A DNA stretch of 64,000 nucleotides from Tabrizicola_A sp965284335 (GCF_965284335.1 NZ_OZ260076.1), one strand, 5' to 3'; positions 40,680-49,834 are shown, counted from the stretch's first letter. The notes: generated by a model from the letters alone, not told the origin. Made by a program: numbers and translations.

Positions 40680-41386
40680 TACACGGCCTCCTTCTTGCGG
40701 GTGGTGCGGTTTTCGATGCGCTTTTCGTGGGTGCCTTGGATGAGGCGGTGCACATAGATGCCGGGCAGGTGGATGTGGTCGGGGTCGAGCGAGCCGAGGG
40801 GCACGATCTCTTCGACTTCGCAGATGCAGAGTTTTCCGGCGGTTGCCGCAGGCGGGTTGAAGTTGCGGGCGGTCTTGCGGAAGACGAGGTTTCCGCTGGG
40901 GTCGGCCTTCCAAGCCTTGACGATGGAGATGTCGGCGACGATGCCGGTTTCAAGGATGTATTCCTTGCCGTCGAACAGTTTCACATCCTTGCCCTCGGCA
41001 ATGACGGTGCCGACGCCGGTGCGGGTGTAGAAGCCGCCGATCCCGGCGCCGCCTGCGCGCAGGCGTTCGGCCAGCGTGCCCTGGGGGTTGAATTCCAATT
41101 CGAGCTCGCCCGAGAGATACTGGCGCATGAATTCGGCGTTTTCACCGACATAGGAGGAGATCATCTTCTTGACCTGTTTTGTCGCCAGAAGGACGCCCAG
41201 ACCAAAGCCATCGACGCCCGCGTTGTTCGAGGCGATGGTCAGGTTCTTGGTGCCCGCCCGTTCAATGGCGGCGATCAAAAGCTCGGGGATGCCGCAGAGG
41301 CCGAAGCCCCCAGATGCGATGGTCATGCCGTCAAACAGCAGACCGTCCAATGCGGCATCCGCGTTGGGATAGACTTTATTCTTCAT
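40679..41386 (-). CDS. scoA: 3-oxoacid CoA-transferase subunit A
   Basis: Alpha subunit, 235 aa. Family blocks: GMTIASGGFGLCGIPELLI (CoA-binding glycine stretch), KNLTIASNNAGVDGFGLG, GELELEFNPQGTLAERLRAGGAGIGGFYTRTGVGT and ILETGIVADISIVKAWKAD. ATG beginning MKNKVYPNA follows a GGGGGCG stretch; upstream in-frame sequence is not conserved. First gene of a two-gene operon. Exact acceptor (acetoacetate or a related 3-oxoacid) is inferred from similarity to SCOT. Confidence 0.94.
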   Translation of the reverse strand: MKNKVYPNADAALDGLLFDGMTIASGGFGLCGIPELLIAAIERAGTKNLTIASNNAGVDGFGLGVLLATKQVKKMISSYVGENAEFMRQYLSGELELEFNPQGTLAERLRAGGAGIGGFYTRTGVGTVIAEGKDVKLFDGKEYILETGIVADISIVKAWKADPSGNLVFRKTARNFNPPAATAGKLCICEVEEIVPLGSLDPDHIHLPGIYVHRLIQGTHEKRIENRTTRKKEAV

Positions 41387-41709
41387 TGGGACGCCCCCTG
41401 CAAACCACTGGCCCGCATATGAGACAGCCCGTTTCGCAGAGTCAATTGCGGCGGTGCAGCATGGGGATGTTTGTTTGAGCAAAACCTGCGGTCGAGTGGC
41501 TTTGGGGATGGGATATCTTGCGGCTTGGCCGGGCGGTATTGCGTTCTCTGTCCCGGTCCGGTTGATGCGGCATGCGCGCGGTGCGGTGCCAGAAGGGGGC
41601 GCAGAAATTGGTGCCTGCGCAAGGGGAAGCGCATTGTTTTCAGCACGCTCAACGGATAGTCAGGGCTGCGGCCTGTGTTCGGGCCGACATGGGCCTTTGG
41701 GGTGCCATG
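41387..41709. other. gene-free stretch between scoA and tRNA-Leu
   Basis: About 320 bp without a convincing coding frame. It should contain the promoter of scoAB on the minus strand and that of the tRNA on the plus strand. I see no strong hairpin with a T-run and no repeat shared with the rest of the window. Confidence 0.5.
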
Positions 41710-41794
41710 GCGGGCGTGGTGGAATGGTAGACACAAGCGACTTAAAATCGCTAGAGCCAAGCTCGTGCGGGTTCGAGTCCCGCCGCCCGCACCA
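41710..41794 (+). tRNA. tRNA-Leu (anticodon UAA)
   Basis: Acceptor stem GCGGGCG pairs with CGCCCGC, followed by discriminator A and an encoded CCA. The anticodon loop CTTAAAA gives anticodon TAA. The T-arm GCGGGTTCGAGTCCCGC and a long variable arm, as expected for leucine tRNAs, are present. 85 nt. It marks the left edge of a more AT-rich stretch with the second Tad locus. Confidence 0.95.
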
Positions 41795-41838
41795 GTTTCG
41801 AACGGCCGATTTGGGGGCCGCCTGCCTTTGTCGCGCGG

Positions 41839-43377
41839 TCAATAAAGCGGGTTGATCTCCGGCTCGACCTTGAAAAACTGGTCCAAGAGCAAGGGATCAA
41901 AATGCCGCCCTGCCTCGGCCTTGAGGTGATCGCAGGTGGCCTGACGCGTCCAGGCCGACTTGTAAGCGCGCTCCGAACGCAGCGCATCATAAACGTCGGC
42001 GATGGCGACGATGCGGGCGGCTGTGTCGATCTCTACCCCTTTTTTGCCAAGCGGATAGCCCGAGCCATCCCATTTTTCGTGATGCTCTGCCGCGATGACC
42101 GAGGCCAATTGGAACACCCGCCGCGAGGAGTTTTTTAATATATTCTGTCCGATTATTGTATGTTCGCACATGATCTTGAATTCATCGTCCGACAATTTTC
42201 CGGCCTTGTTCAGAATTGTGTCTGTGATGCCGATCTTTCCCAAATCATGTAAGGCCGCAGCAAGTTCAAGCTCCTCGATCGCCTCATCACTATAGCCCAA
42301 AGCGCGGGCGATTTTTCCGCAAATCTGTGATACCCGATGCACATGGTCCGAGGTTTCACGAGAGCGAAATTCCACAACTTCGCCCAGTTTGACAATAATT
42401 TCGCGCTGCGTTTCCATGATTTCCCTTTGCAATGTGCTGTTTTCCATCGCGCGACAGACATGACTTAGGAAAATGTCGATGATGGCCTGATCGAAGCTTT
42501 GCAGAAAATCGATACCGTCGAAGAATAAAACAAAGGTTCCAAGACGCTCGGATGTGAAGGTGCAGGCAAGCTTGCCGTTTTCCTTGATCGCGCGCTTGTG
42601 CAAAACGGCGGTATGCACAAGTTGCATTTCGTCGGATTCCAGTAGATCCATCGCATGAAGATCTTCGGCCAAAGAAAATCGACCGGTTCCCGCGATTGAC
42701 CGAATGAAGCCGCCGCTTGCACTCAGATGAAAGGCCGCCGTGTCATTCAATCCGTCGCGTCTGAGCAGGGCAACGTCAGGATTTGAACACATCAGGTTTG
42801 AAAGCTGTTCAACCGCGCTGCGCAGGAAGGCGCGGTCGGAGCTGTTTTTATATAGGCTGGCAGCTTCTGAAATAATTCGGTTCAATCCGGCGCGACTCGC
42901 CCGGATGGTGCGGATATCACAGAAACTTTTGATGGATGTGTGAACGACCGTGTAAAGCTTTGTGGCGGTTAGTTCGGTTTTTTCTTTATAGTCATTGATG
43001 TCGTATTGAAGAATGACCAATCGCTCTGGTGCCTCTCCGGGCTCGCCGGTACGCAAAACGATGCGCGTGTCATGCTCATTCAGAGTTTCGCGCAGGAATT
43101 TGACGATCTCCAGCCCGGCATTCGGCTTGTCCATCACGACATCAAGTAACACCAGCGCGATGTCATTGTTTTCCCGAAGCGTAGAAATCGTTTCGGCCAG
43201 TGAATAGCTGTCTAAAAAAGAAATGGGTTGGCCAAGATAGTGATAGTCCGCCAAAGCGAGCTTTGTCATGACATGCACTTCATCGTCATCATCCGCGATC
43301 AGAACCTTCCACGGCCGAACCACCCGAGCGGATTGCGCCTCGATATCTTCGGCGAATACCAAAAGATCGTCTGTCAT
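41839..43377 (-). CDS. response regulator with DUF3369 and HD-GYP domains
   Basis: Predicted cyclic-di-GMP phosphodiesterase controlled by phosphorylation, 512 aa. Receiver domain (about residues 23-150) has the acidic cluster DDDDE at 29-33 and phospho-acceptor Asp79. A DUF3369 middle domain (about 165-310) follows. The HD-GYP domain (about 325-500) has HD at 377-378 in AALHDLGKIG and GYP at 440-442 in WDGSGYPLGKKG, with the HHEKW metal motif in between. It overlaps the kinase gene upstream by four bases. It may tune c-di-GMP for the adjacent Tad pilus genes; that is inference. Codon use is less GC-rich than the rest of the window. Confidence 0.92.
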   Translation of the reverse strand: MTDDLLVFAEDIEAQSARVVRPWKVLIADDDDEVHVMTKLALADYHYLGQPISFLDSYSLAETISTLRENNDIALVLLDVVMDKPNAGLEIVKFLRETLNEHDTRIVLRTGEPGEAPERLVILQYDINDYKEKTELTATKLYTVVHTSIKSFCDIRTIRASRAGLNRIISEAASLYKNSSDRAFLRSAVEQLSNLMCSNPDVALLRRDGLNDTAAFHLSASGGFIRSIAGTGRFSLAEDLHAMDLLESDEMQLVHTAVLHKRAIKENGKLACTFTSERLGTFVLFFDGIDFLQSFDQAIIDIFLSHVCRAMENSTLQREIMETQREIIVKLGEVVEFRSRETSDHVHRVSQICGKIARALGYSDEAIEELELAAALHDLGKIGITDTILNKAGKLSDDEFKIMCEHTIIGQNILKNSSRRVFQLASVIAAEHHEKWDGSGYPLGKKGVEIDTAARIVAIADVYDALRSERAYKSAWTRQATCDHLKAEAGRHFDPLLLDQFFKVEPEINPLY

Positions 43378-44462
43378 TGTCTCAAGCCCATCGTGAAGGA
43401 AAAGCAGGCGCCTTGTTTTGATGGGACATATTCAATGACCCCTTCAAGTTGGTTTTCAACAATATCGCGAACGATTGCCAAGCCTATGCCTGTAGAATCA
43501 TCTGATTTGCTGCCAGATGTGAAAGGTTTAAAAATGTCATTTCTGATATCCTCCGGAACACCGCGCCCATTATCGGAATAATGAACCCTAATGTGATCAA
43601 GCTCACGCTGAACGATAATGTTAATATTAAATGGCAGATTCGATGTGAAATTGCGAAAGCCATGCTTGATGGAGTTCACGATCAAGTTTGAGACCACCTG
43701 AGCAAGCGCGCTCGGGCTGTGATAGACCACAATATCGGCTGGAATATCTAGCGAAACCGAAACCGCATGCTTATCGGTGATGGGTGACAGTTGCGCGACC
43801 GTATCTGTGATGAAGGACAAAAGCTGTAATTTTTCTCGGTCATGGCGGCGAATGTCGTGGGCCAAGCTTCTTAAACTCTTGATTATATTTGCCGCCCTTC
43901 GAAGGTTCGAATTTATGAGCTTCGCAGATATCTGACTGTCAGAAATAAAACGCTCCATAGATCCGCGCGACAGCTTTTGATCGTTGAAACTGCGTTCCAA
44001 ATCAGAGATTCGGTTTGTCAGATGGGATGCGGTCGTGACGCAAACGCCAAGCGGTGTGTTCACCTCATGGGAAAGCTGCGCGACAAGATCCCCAAGCGCA
44101 GCAAGCTTTTCCACCTTCTGAAATTGCGCCTTGAGCGTATCAAGCTCCGAGCTGAGTTGGAGTGCCGCGTTATCGTCCCGACGTTCGAGCAAAAACCTGT
44201 CCGCGCCAATCCTGATTGCCCAGAATGTCATATTTGCATAGCGAACTTCAACGTCTGCCAGCGCCCGGCGGCCAAACTGTCGGATAACTTCTTCCAGCAA
44301 TCCCGGAAAAACGCTGTGAACAGTTTTCGCAGCATTGAAGGTATCAGCCAATGGCCGGCTGAAGTCCAAAATCTGCCCCGCCGGATCAATCAGAAAAAAA
44401 GAGCGATGCTCGATCACGCCGATGTCCAATGGCAAGCCAGCAGGATGACGCGAGTTGCTCAT
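43374..44462 (-). CDS. sensor histidine kinase
   Basis: Soluble kinase of 362 aa without transmembrane helices. The N-terminal part (about residues 10-95) looks like a PAS-type sensor (IDPAGQILDFSRPLADTFNA). Phospho-acceptor His132 is in the unusual H-box QLSHEVNTPLG, followed by a long dimerisation helix and the ATPase domain with Asn263 (NLIVNSIKHG), DNGRGVP (297-303) and GIGLAI (325-330). The 'HEVNTPLG' type belongs to the HPK4-like kinases. Its stop overlaps the HD-GYP regulator start (ATGA), so they form a cognate pair. Input signal unknown. Confidence 0.92.
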   Translation of the reverse strand: MSNSRHPAGLPLDIGVIEHRSFFLIDPAGQILDFSRPLADTFNAAKTVHSVFPGLLEEVIRQFGRRALADVEVRYANMTFWAIRIGADRFLLERRDDNAALQLSSELDTLKAQFQKVEKLAALGDLVAQLSHEVNTPLGVCVTTASHLTNRISDLERSFNDQKLSRGSMERFISDSQISAKLINSNLRRAANIIKSLRSLAHDIRRHDREKLQLLSFITDTVAQLSPITDKHAVSVSLDIPADIVVYHSPSALAQVVSNLIVNSIKHGFRNFTSNLPFNINIIVQRELDHIRVHYSDNGRGVPEDIRNDIFKPFTSGSKSDDSTGIGLAIVRDIVENQLEGVIEYVPSKQGACFSFTMGLRQ

Positions 44463-44576
44463 TCTTATCTGCCCTTCAGGGTGAAGCGCATAAAGTCAGA
44501 AGGTCCACGGATTGAATTCATCAAGAAAATCATGCGGTTTCTGACGGAAGCTCGAACGTACAAAACGTTTCACCCA

Positions 44577-44864
44577 TCACCAGCGTTGCGTTCGCAAATA
44601 ACCCTCATCCGCCTCGGGAAAGGCCGCCTTGTCTTCGAGGTAGTCATCGTAACTTAAAACTTCAATCCAAGCGATATTACTGGACCGAACCAGGCGCATC
44701 CCGGCAATTGTTCTAAGCGGAAAGTACTCGCGCTTGTCGATTGCATCCAAAACTCGGCCTTCGTGGCTTACGAAAACGAACCCTTTCAGGGAGCCACCGC
44801 TGGTGAAAAAAATTCGCACCGGCACAGCAGGTTTATTGATGACTTTGCTTCGTTCAAAGTGCAT
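44577..44864 (-). CDS. hypothetical small protein
   Basis: A 95-aa protein I cannot assign to a function. It looks like a compact beta-rich domain: VPVRIFFTSGGSLKGFVFVSHEGRVLDAIDKREYFPLRTI, then WIEVLSYDDYLED and a charged tail. It might belong to a small uncharacterised family found near signalling genes. ATG is the first in frame, and it stands 114 bp ahead of the kinase gene on the same strand, so the three may be co-transcribed. It is divergent from the Tad gene cpaF; the 240 bp between them is AT-rich and holds both promoters, including an ATTAAT...ATTAAT inverted repeat near 45006-45025. Confidence 0.6.
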   Translation of the reverse strand: MHFERSKVINKPAVPVRIFFTSGGSLKGFVFVSHEGRVLDAIDKREYFPLRTIAGMRLVRSSNIAWIEVLSYDDYLEDKAAFPEADEGYLRTQRW

Positions 44865-45161
44865 TTTGCGGGCCTTATTTCCAACATAGAATAATAGCTT
44901 ATGTTTCGTTCTCTGTGGCTACAAGGAAAAATATTAGTGATCGAATGGGTTGATGCCGTGGATTTGATAAGCCGTTTTTAATGCTTTGCGCGTGCATGGG
45001 AAAATTTAATTAATCTGAAAATTAATAATAGATGATATTCGCGCGAGGTGCTAGCTTCGGCACGATTAACCGCGAATACTGCGGAACATTAGGCAGGGTG
45101 ACGATATGGCGTTTGGCAAGGCTCGGCGTGTTGGAAGTGCTGCTCCAGCGCCGATAACGGG

Positions 45162-46541
45162 TTGGCCCAAGCAGAGGAAAACACATCTGTTTCGAATGAG
45201 TTCTTGGGCGCTATGCGATCCCCTGAGTCTGAAGATTTCTATGAGATCATGGACGAGGTTCGCCAATCTTTGATCGAGATTCTAGATGCGGCAAAGCTCA
45301 ATCAACTCAGTGCGCAAGACTCGCGACTAGAAATTGCATCCGCCACGCGCCGTATTATTGGGCGACGGCAACCTCCTGTTCCGAATTTTATTGCCGACAG
45401 GATTGTGGACGATCTCGTCGACGATGTCCTGGGGTTTGGTCCGCTTGAGCCACTCTTGGCTCAGGATGATATCAGCGATATTATGGTCAACGGACCAAAA
45501 GAGGTGTTCGTCGAGGTTGGCGGACAAATTCAGAAAGTCGATGTTAAATTCCGTGATAATAATCACTTGTTGAATATCTGTCAGCGGATTGTTTCCCAAG
45601 TTGGCCGCAGGGTGGATGAATCATCTCCGATCTGCGATGCGCGTTTGCCTGATGGATCACGCGTAAATGCTATCGTGCCTCCGCTGTCCCTGAATGGCCC
45701 CACGCTGACAATACGAAAGTTTAAAAAAGATAAGCTTCGATTGTCAGATCTTGTGCGGTTTGGGTCGTTGTCTCAAGAAGGAGCCGAAATTCTTCATGTG
45801 ATTGGTAGATCACGCTGTAATCTGATCGTTTCAGGCGGAACTGGGTCAGGGAAGACCACGCTTTTGAATTGCATCGCGGGTTTCATCGATAAAAATGAGC
45901 GGGTAATCACCTGCGAAGACTCTGCCGAATTGCAATTGCAACAACCGCATGTGGTTTCATTGGAAACTCGTCCTCCAAATATGGAAGGCGAAGGCGAAGT
46001 TAAAATGCGAGATCTGGTGCGAAACTGCTTGCGCATGCGACCAGATCGAATTGTTGTCGGTGAAGTGCGGGGCGGAGAGGTTTTTGACCTCCTGCAAGCA
46101 ATGAATACTGGGCATGACGGGTCAATGGGGACGGTGCATGCTAATAGTCCGCGTGAAGCTTTGCGACGCATGGAGACCATGATAACTGGGGGCGGCTTTT
46201 CTCTTCCTTCGCGGCAGGTTCGAGAAATGATTGCGAATTCGGTCGATGTTATTATCCATGCCGCGCGTTTGCGCGACGGGCGCCGCGTTATTACCCATAT
46301 TTCGGAAGTGACGGGTATGGAAGAGGACACGATCACGACGCAAGATATCTATCTGTTCAGGATTGAAGGAGAGGATTCTGCCGGGCAACTGATTGGCCGA
46401 CATACAGGAACCGGCATTGCACAACCTAATTTTTGGCCACGCGCAGTTTACTTTGGTGAACAGAAACGCCTCTCAGAAGCACTAGCAAAAGCAAATGCGG
46501 CGCGTGACTTTGGCGATGGCCCTGATTTGGGAATTGTGTGA
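45162..46541 (+). CDS. cpaF: Tad pilus ATPase CpaF/TadA (locus 2), possible 5' frameshift
   Basis: Secretion-type ATPase that powers assembly of the Flp pilus. About 459 aa: N-terminal helical domain, then LVDDVLGFGPLEPLLAQDDISDIMVNGP (all-alpha domain), Walker A GGTGSGKTT (225-233), EDSAELQLQQPHVVSLE, RMRPDRIVVGEVRGGEVFDLLQAMNTGHDGSMGTVHANSP. Start is doubtful: this frame has only TTG (45162) or ATG at 45213. A well-placed ATG at 45106 (after GGCAGGGTG) opens MAFGKARRVGSAAPAPIT in another frame, which would join this one if the GGG at 45159-45161 were GGGG. Such a basic/Ala-Pro front is typical for CpaF. Next gene begins one base after the stop. Confidence 0.85.
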   Translation: MAQAEENTSVSNEFLGAMRSPESEDFYEIMDEVRQSLIEILDAAKLNQLSAQDSRLEIASATRRIIGRRQPPVPNFIADRIVDDLVDDVLGFGPLEPLLAQDDISDIMVNGPKEVFVEVGGQIQKVDVKFRDNNHLLNICQRIVSQVGRRVDESSPICDARLPDGSRVNAIVPPLSLNGPTLTIRKFKKDKLRLSDLVRFGSLSQEGAEILHVIGRSRCNLIVSGGTGSGKTTLLNCIAGFIDKNERVITCEDSAELQLQQPHVVSLETRPPNMEGEGEVKMRDLVRNCLRMRPDRIVVGEVRGGEVFDLLQAMNTGHDGSMGTVHANSPREALRRMETMITGGGFSLPSRQVREMIANSVDVIIHAARLRDGRRVITHISEVTGMEEDTITTQDIYLFRIEGEDSAGQLIGRHTGTGIAQPNFWPRAVYFGEQKRLSEALAKANAARDFGDGPDLGIV

Positions 46542-46542
46542 A

Positions 46543-47535
46543 ATGTTAGTTGGTCTGCCTTTTGATCTGATTTTAAACCTCACAATCGGCGCTATGGTCA
46601 CAGTGACCATCTCGTTGGTGATGCGCGCCATATGGCCTTCGTCGGAAGCGGCTCGTACGCCGCTTGAAAACCGATTGTTTGAGGCAGGTCTGGGTGTGGC
46701 AGCGCAGGCGTCCGCTGATGATGATGAGCGTGCGCGGGAAGCCTTGCAACGGGCTTTGATTGAATTGGATACGATACGGCGTAAACAAAGCAAATTTTAC
46801 CTTGCGCGATTGCTGCGCAGTTCAGGACTTGATCGCTCTGTAGAAAAGCATCTTTTGATCTCGATTGCGATTATGTTTATGGCGTTGGGTATTTTCTGGC
46901 TGATGGGAACGCCGCTGATACTTATGGTGCTGCTTGGTGTATCAATTGGGATTGGCTTGCCAATCTTTCATTTGCGTTGGCTGGTCATGAAGAGAAAGGC
47001 AAAGTTCTCCGCTGATCTTCCTGATGCTTTGGAATTGATCGTACGTGGCGTGCGTGCTGGTCAGCCGCTCATTGAATGTATTCGTATGGCGGCGAATGAG
47101 TGGCGCGACCCGCTTAAAAATGAACTGCTGCAGATCATTAATGATTTGAATATAGGCTTAAGTATACGCGATGCTGTGTCGCGATTTGCTGACCGTGTCG
47201 CAGTTCGAGAGGCTCGGCTATTTGCAATCGTTGTCGCCATTCAAACTCAAGCGGGCGGGAATATTTCCGAGGTTCTGCTTAATCTTGCAACGATGTTGCG
47301 GGATAAGGCGGCGCTCCAAGATCGGCTTAAAGCCATGACATCTGAGGCTAGGACATCTGCTGCCATTATTGGCTCGGTCCCCTTTTTGTTGATTGGCGCA
47401 GTTCACACATTAACACCCGACTTTCTGACACCACTTTTTACTACGCCCACGGGGAATATTGTGCTTGGTGCGGCAGGCGCGTGGATGATTTTGGGAATTC
47501 TGGTGATGCGTGGTATGATGAGGATCGATCTTTAA
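46543..47535 (+). CDS. tadB: Tad pilus platform protein TadB (locus 2)
   Basis: T2SSF-domain membrane protein of 330 aa. Transmembrane helices near residues 8-28, 102-122, 126-146, 285-303 and 308-326. Core: LPDALELIVRGVRAGQPLIECIRMAANEW and AIVVAIQTQAGGNISEVLLNLATMLRDK, which match TadB. It diverges strongly from the truncated locus 1 tadB, including the first 100 residues, and is encoded in lower-GC DNA. ATG is directly after the cpaF stop; tadC follows after one base. Confidence 0.92.
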   Translation: MLVGLPFDLILNLTIGAMVTVTISLVMRAIWPSSEAARTPLENRLFEAGLGVAAQASADDDERAREALQRALIELDTIRRKQSKFYLARLLRSSGLDRSVEKHLLISIAIMFMALGIFWLMGTPLILMVLLGVSIGIGLPIFHLRWLVMKRKAKFSADLPDALELIVRGVRAGQPLIECIRMAANEWRDPLKNELLQIINDLNIGLSIRDAVSRFADRVAVREARLFAIVVAIQTQAGGNISEVLLNLATMLRDKAALQDRLKAMTSEARTSAAIIGSVPFLLIGAVHTLTPDFLTPLFTTPTGNIVLGAAGAWMILGILVMRGMMRIDL

Positions 47536-47536
47536 A

Positions 47537-48499
47537 ATGAACACGACAACTCATGCTGACTGGGGATCACTATTTGACCCGATGCAAATGCTAATCGCAT
47601 TTCTTGTGGTTGGCATTGTTGTATTTATATCCTTGCAACAAAAACCCACTACCAAACTTGAAGGACGTCTGCGCTCCATACTGGAGGGGCATGACGCTGA
47701 CGATTCTATTTGCCGCAGTGGTGGAGTTTTCAAATGGATTTCAAACAAACTGCAACTGGATGCCGCGCGGCAGAAGTTGCAAGATTGGGTTCTTGAGAAA
47801 TCACCAATTGGGGTTCAGCGTCGCGCATTGTTGAAACGGGCCGGGCTGAGATCGCCTCGAAGCTATCTTTACTTTGAAGTCGCGCGCGTGGTGATTGCCG
47901 TGGCCTTGGCTGTTTCTGTTTTTTTGCTTGTCGATGGGAATCGTGCTCTGTCTCGGTCTTGGCTTTCAACCTACAGCTTTACGTTTCTTGCCTTTATGCT
48001 GGGGCTCTACTTGCCTGAATTTTATCTGAAACAGCGCATTGCGGCGCGGCAAAAAGAGTTTTCGGCTTTTTGGGACGATGCGATCGGTTTGTTGATCATT
48101 TGCCTGGATGCCGGCCTGTCGATTGAGGTGGCCATGCGTCGCATCGCTCAGGAATTGGCCGCAACCGCGCCAGTTTTGGCAGAGGAATTCGTGATTACTG
48201 TGTCGGATCTTTCGCTTTTGAGAGAGCGCCGGATGGCCTATCAGGCCTTGGCTGAGCGAATGGATCTGCCGGGAGTTAAGGCGATTGTTATTGCGCTTGT
48301 TCAGGCTGAAAAGCAGGGCGCTTCAATTTCGAATTCATTGCGGGCTATTTGGGCTGTAAACCGTCAGGCCCGCCTTACAGCGGCCGAGGCGAAGGCTGCT
48401 GCACTGGGCCCCAAAATGACGGTTCCGATGATTATATTTTTTCTACCCGTAGTTTTTGTTGTAATCATCTCTCCCATTGTCTTGACCGCTAACTTCTAA
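47537..48499 (+). CDS. tadC: Tad pilus platform protein TadC (locus 2)
   Basis: Second T2SSF-domain platform protein, 320 aa. Helices near residues 16-34, 115-135, 147-165 and 298-318. The core reads WDDAIGLLIICLDAGLSIEVAMRRIAQEL and IVIALVQAEKQGASISNSLRAI. It pairs with TadB. Distinct in sequence from locus 1 TadC (which has SATFGTSIAEALR at the matching place). ATG follows the tadB stop by one base, and tadG follows 15 bp after its stop. Confidence 0.92.
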   Translation: MNTTTHADWGSLFDPMQMLIAFLVVGIVVFISLQQKPTTKLEGRLRSILEGHDADDSICRSGGVFKWISNKLQLDAARQKLQDWVLEKSPIGVQRRALLKRAGLRSPRSYLYFEVARVVIAVALAVSVFLLVDGNRALSRSWLSTYSFTFLAFMLGLYLPEFYLKQRIAARQKEFSAFWDDAIGLLIICLDAGLSIEVAMRRIAQELAATAPVLAEEFVITVSDLSLLRERRMAYQALAERMDLPGVKAIVIALVQAEKQGASISNSLRAIWAVNRQARLTAAEAKAAALGPKMTVPMIIFFLPVVFVVIISPIVLTANF

Positions 48500-48514
48500 A
48501 GGAAGACGTAAATC

Positions 48515-49834
48515 ATGGCTGGTTTCTGGAAAGACGAGACGGGCGCTGTCGCAGTCTACGTTGCTCTGACGGCACCGATCCTGATCGGGTTTGCTGCATT
48601 GGCCGTGGAAGCTGGCTCTTGGATTTTAACGCAACGGAGTCTTCAGCAAGTTGCTGATACCGTTGCCTATTCGACGGCTGTGCGAAAGTTTTCTGTCAAT
48701 AGCACAAACACATTGGTGAATTTTGCAGGAAGTCGAGCAAATGAAATGGGACTGCGCTCTTCTGACATATTCACTGTAAACCCAAATTATGGGCAGCCAG
48801 CTCCGAATGGAGAAGATGTTGAGGTTACGATCGAACGGGTGTTGCCTCGCCAGTTGACAAAGATTTTTACATCTGAGCCCGACGTAACGATATCTGTTCG
48901 TGCTGTTGCGGGGATAGACCAAACAAGCGGAGTTCCGGCTTGCATTATTGTTCTGTCACCTGACGATGCGGGTGCATTTACCATTGGTGGCTCGGCGGAA
49001 TTGATCATGGAAGATTGCGCTGCCGGGTCTAACTCGGGTGCAGACGATAGCTTTAGGATGAATGGTAGTGCTAATGCGCTGGAAGCAACCTGCGTTTACA
49101 CAACAGGGGGAGCCCGTTTGAATGGTGGCGAGGTCGAGAGTCTATCGGATTGTAGCGACATCCAGGTGTATCAGCGTCCATCGCTTGACCCCTATGCGGA
49201 TTTGGTTTTCCCATCCTTCCCAAACAATCTTGGCGCAGATGATGTTGAGACTGGGAAGGGACAGAACAAAACGCGCGAGATTGGGCCCGATCGCAATTTA
49301 TCAGTCACGACAAATGGCGTCGTTCAAGAATACCCTGCCGCACGCTTTGCAAGCCTGAAGCTAGATGGCGATGTGAGTTTTGAGCCAGGCGTTTATATAA
49401 TTGATGGTGGAAAGCTGGAAATCACAGCACAGGCAGTTCTTTCCGGTAGTGGTGTAAGCTTTTATTTGACCAATGGCGCCGAGTTGGACGTGAAGGGCGG
49501 TGCGACTATAAACCTTAGCGGGTATTCAGGGAGTCGCAACGATCCATATAATGGGTTGTTGTTCTTCTCTGATCGGGTGCCGGAGACGAAGCAGATCGAG
49601 CACAAATTTGTTGGAAATTCAGATACTCAGGTCAACGGGGTGATGTATTTTCCAGTTGATAAGGTTACTTTTACCGGAACGAGTTCGGGTGCCCAATCTG
49701 TCTCTTCTTGTCTGTGGGTTATAAGCTATGAGCTATTGGTCAATGGGAATACCGAAGTAAACCTGAATGAATGCACAACACAAAATTGGGCGCCAAAAAT
49801 TGAGATTGCGCAACGTGTTAGGCTTTTGGAATAG
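48515..49834 (+). CDS. tadG: TadG-like pilus assembly protein with beta-helix-like C-terminus
   Basis: A 439-aa protein with the TadE/TadG-type N-terminal anchor (DETGAVAVYVALTAPILIGFAALAVEAGSWILTQRSLQQVADTVA, residues 7-51), the pseudopilin-like segment of the Tad system. The region from about 140 onward is unlike the usual von Willebrand-A TadG. It has repeated short strands rich in Gly, Asn and Ser (GGSAELIMEDC, GGARLNGGEVES, LKLDGDVSFEPGVYIIDGG, LTNGAELDVKGGATINLSG) and four or more cysteines, suggesting a right-handed beta-helix. Such a domain may sit at the pilus base or tip. It converges with tadE on the other strand. Confidence 0.8.
   Translation: MAGFWKDETGAVAVYVALTAPILIGFAALAVEAGSWILTQRSLQQVADTVAYSTAVRKFSVNSTNTLVNFAGSRANEMGLRSSDIFTVNPNYGQPAPNGEDVEVTIERVLPRQLTKIFTSEPDVTISVRAVAGIDQTSGVPACIIVLSPDDAGAFTIGGSAELIMEDCAAGSNSGADDSFRMNGSANALEATCVYTTGGARLNGGEVESLSDCSDIQVYQRPSLDPYADLVFPSFPNNLGADDVETGKGQNKTREIGPDRNLSVTTNGVVQEYPAARFASLKLDGDVSFEPGVYIIDGGKLEITAQAVLSGSGVSFYLTNGAELDVKGGATINLSGYSGSRNDPYNGLLFFSDRVPETKQIEHKFVGNSDTQVNGVMYFPVDKVTFTGTSSGAQSVSSCLWVISYELLVNGNTEVNLNECTTQNWAPKIEIAQRVRLLE

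Noticed and set aside
41710..41794. tRNA-Leu as attachment site of an integrated element
   Set aside because: No repeated copy of the tRNA 3' end and no integrase gene were found in the window.
43977..44657. Plus-strand frame of about 226 codons across the kinase gene
   Set aside because: Antisense to conserved kinase motifs and lacks a family pattern or ribosome-binding site.
45005..45026. CtrA box (TTAA-N7-TTAA) before cpaF
   Set aside because: The spacing between TTAA halves is eight, not seven, and the site is in generally AT-rich sequence.
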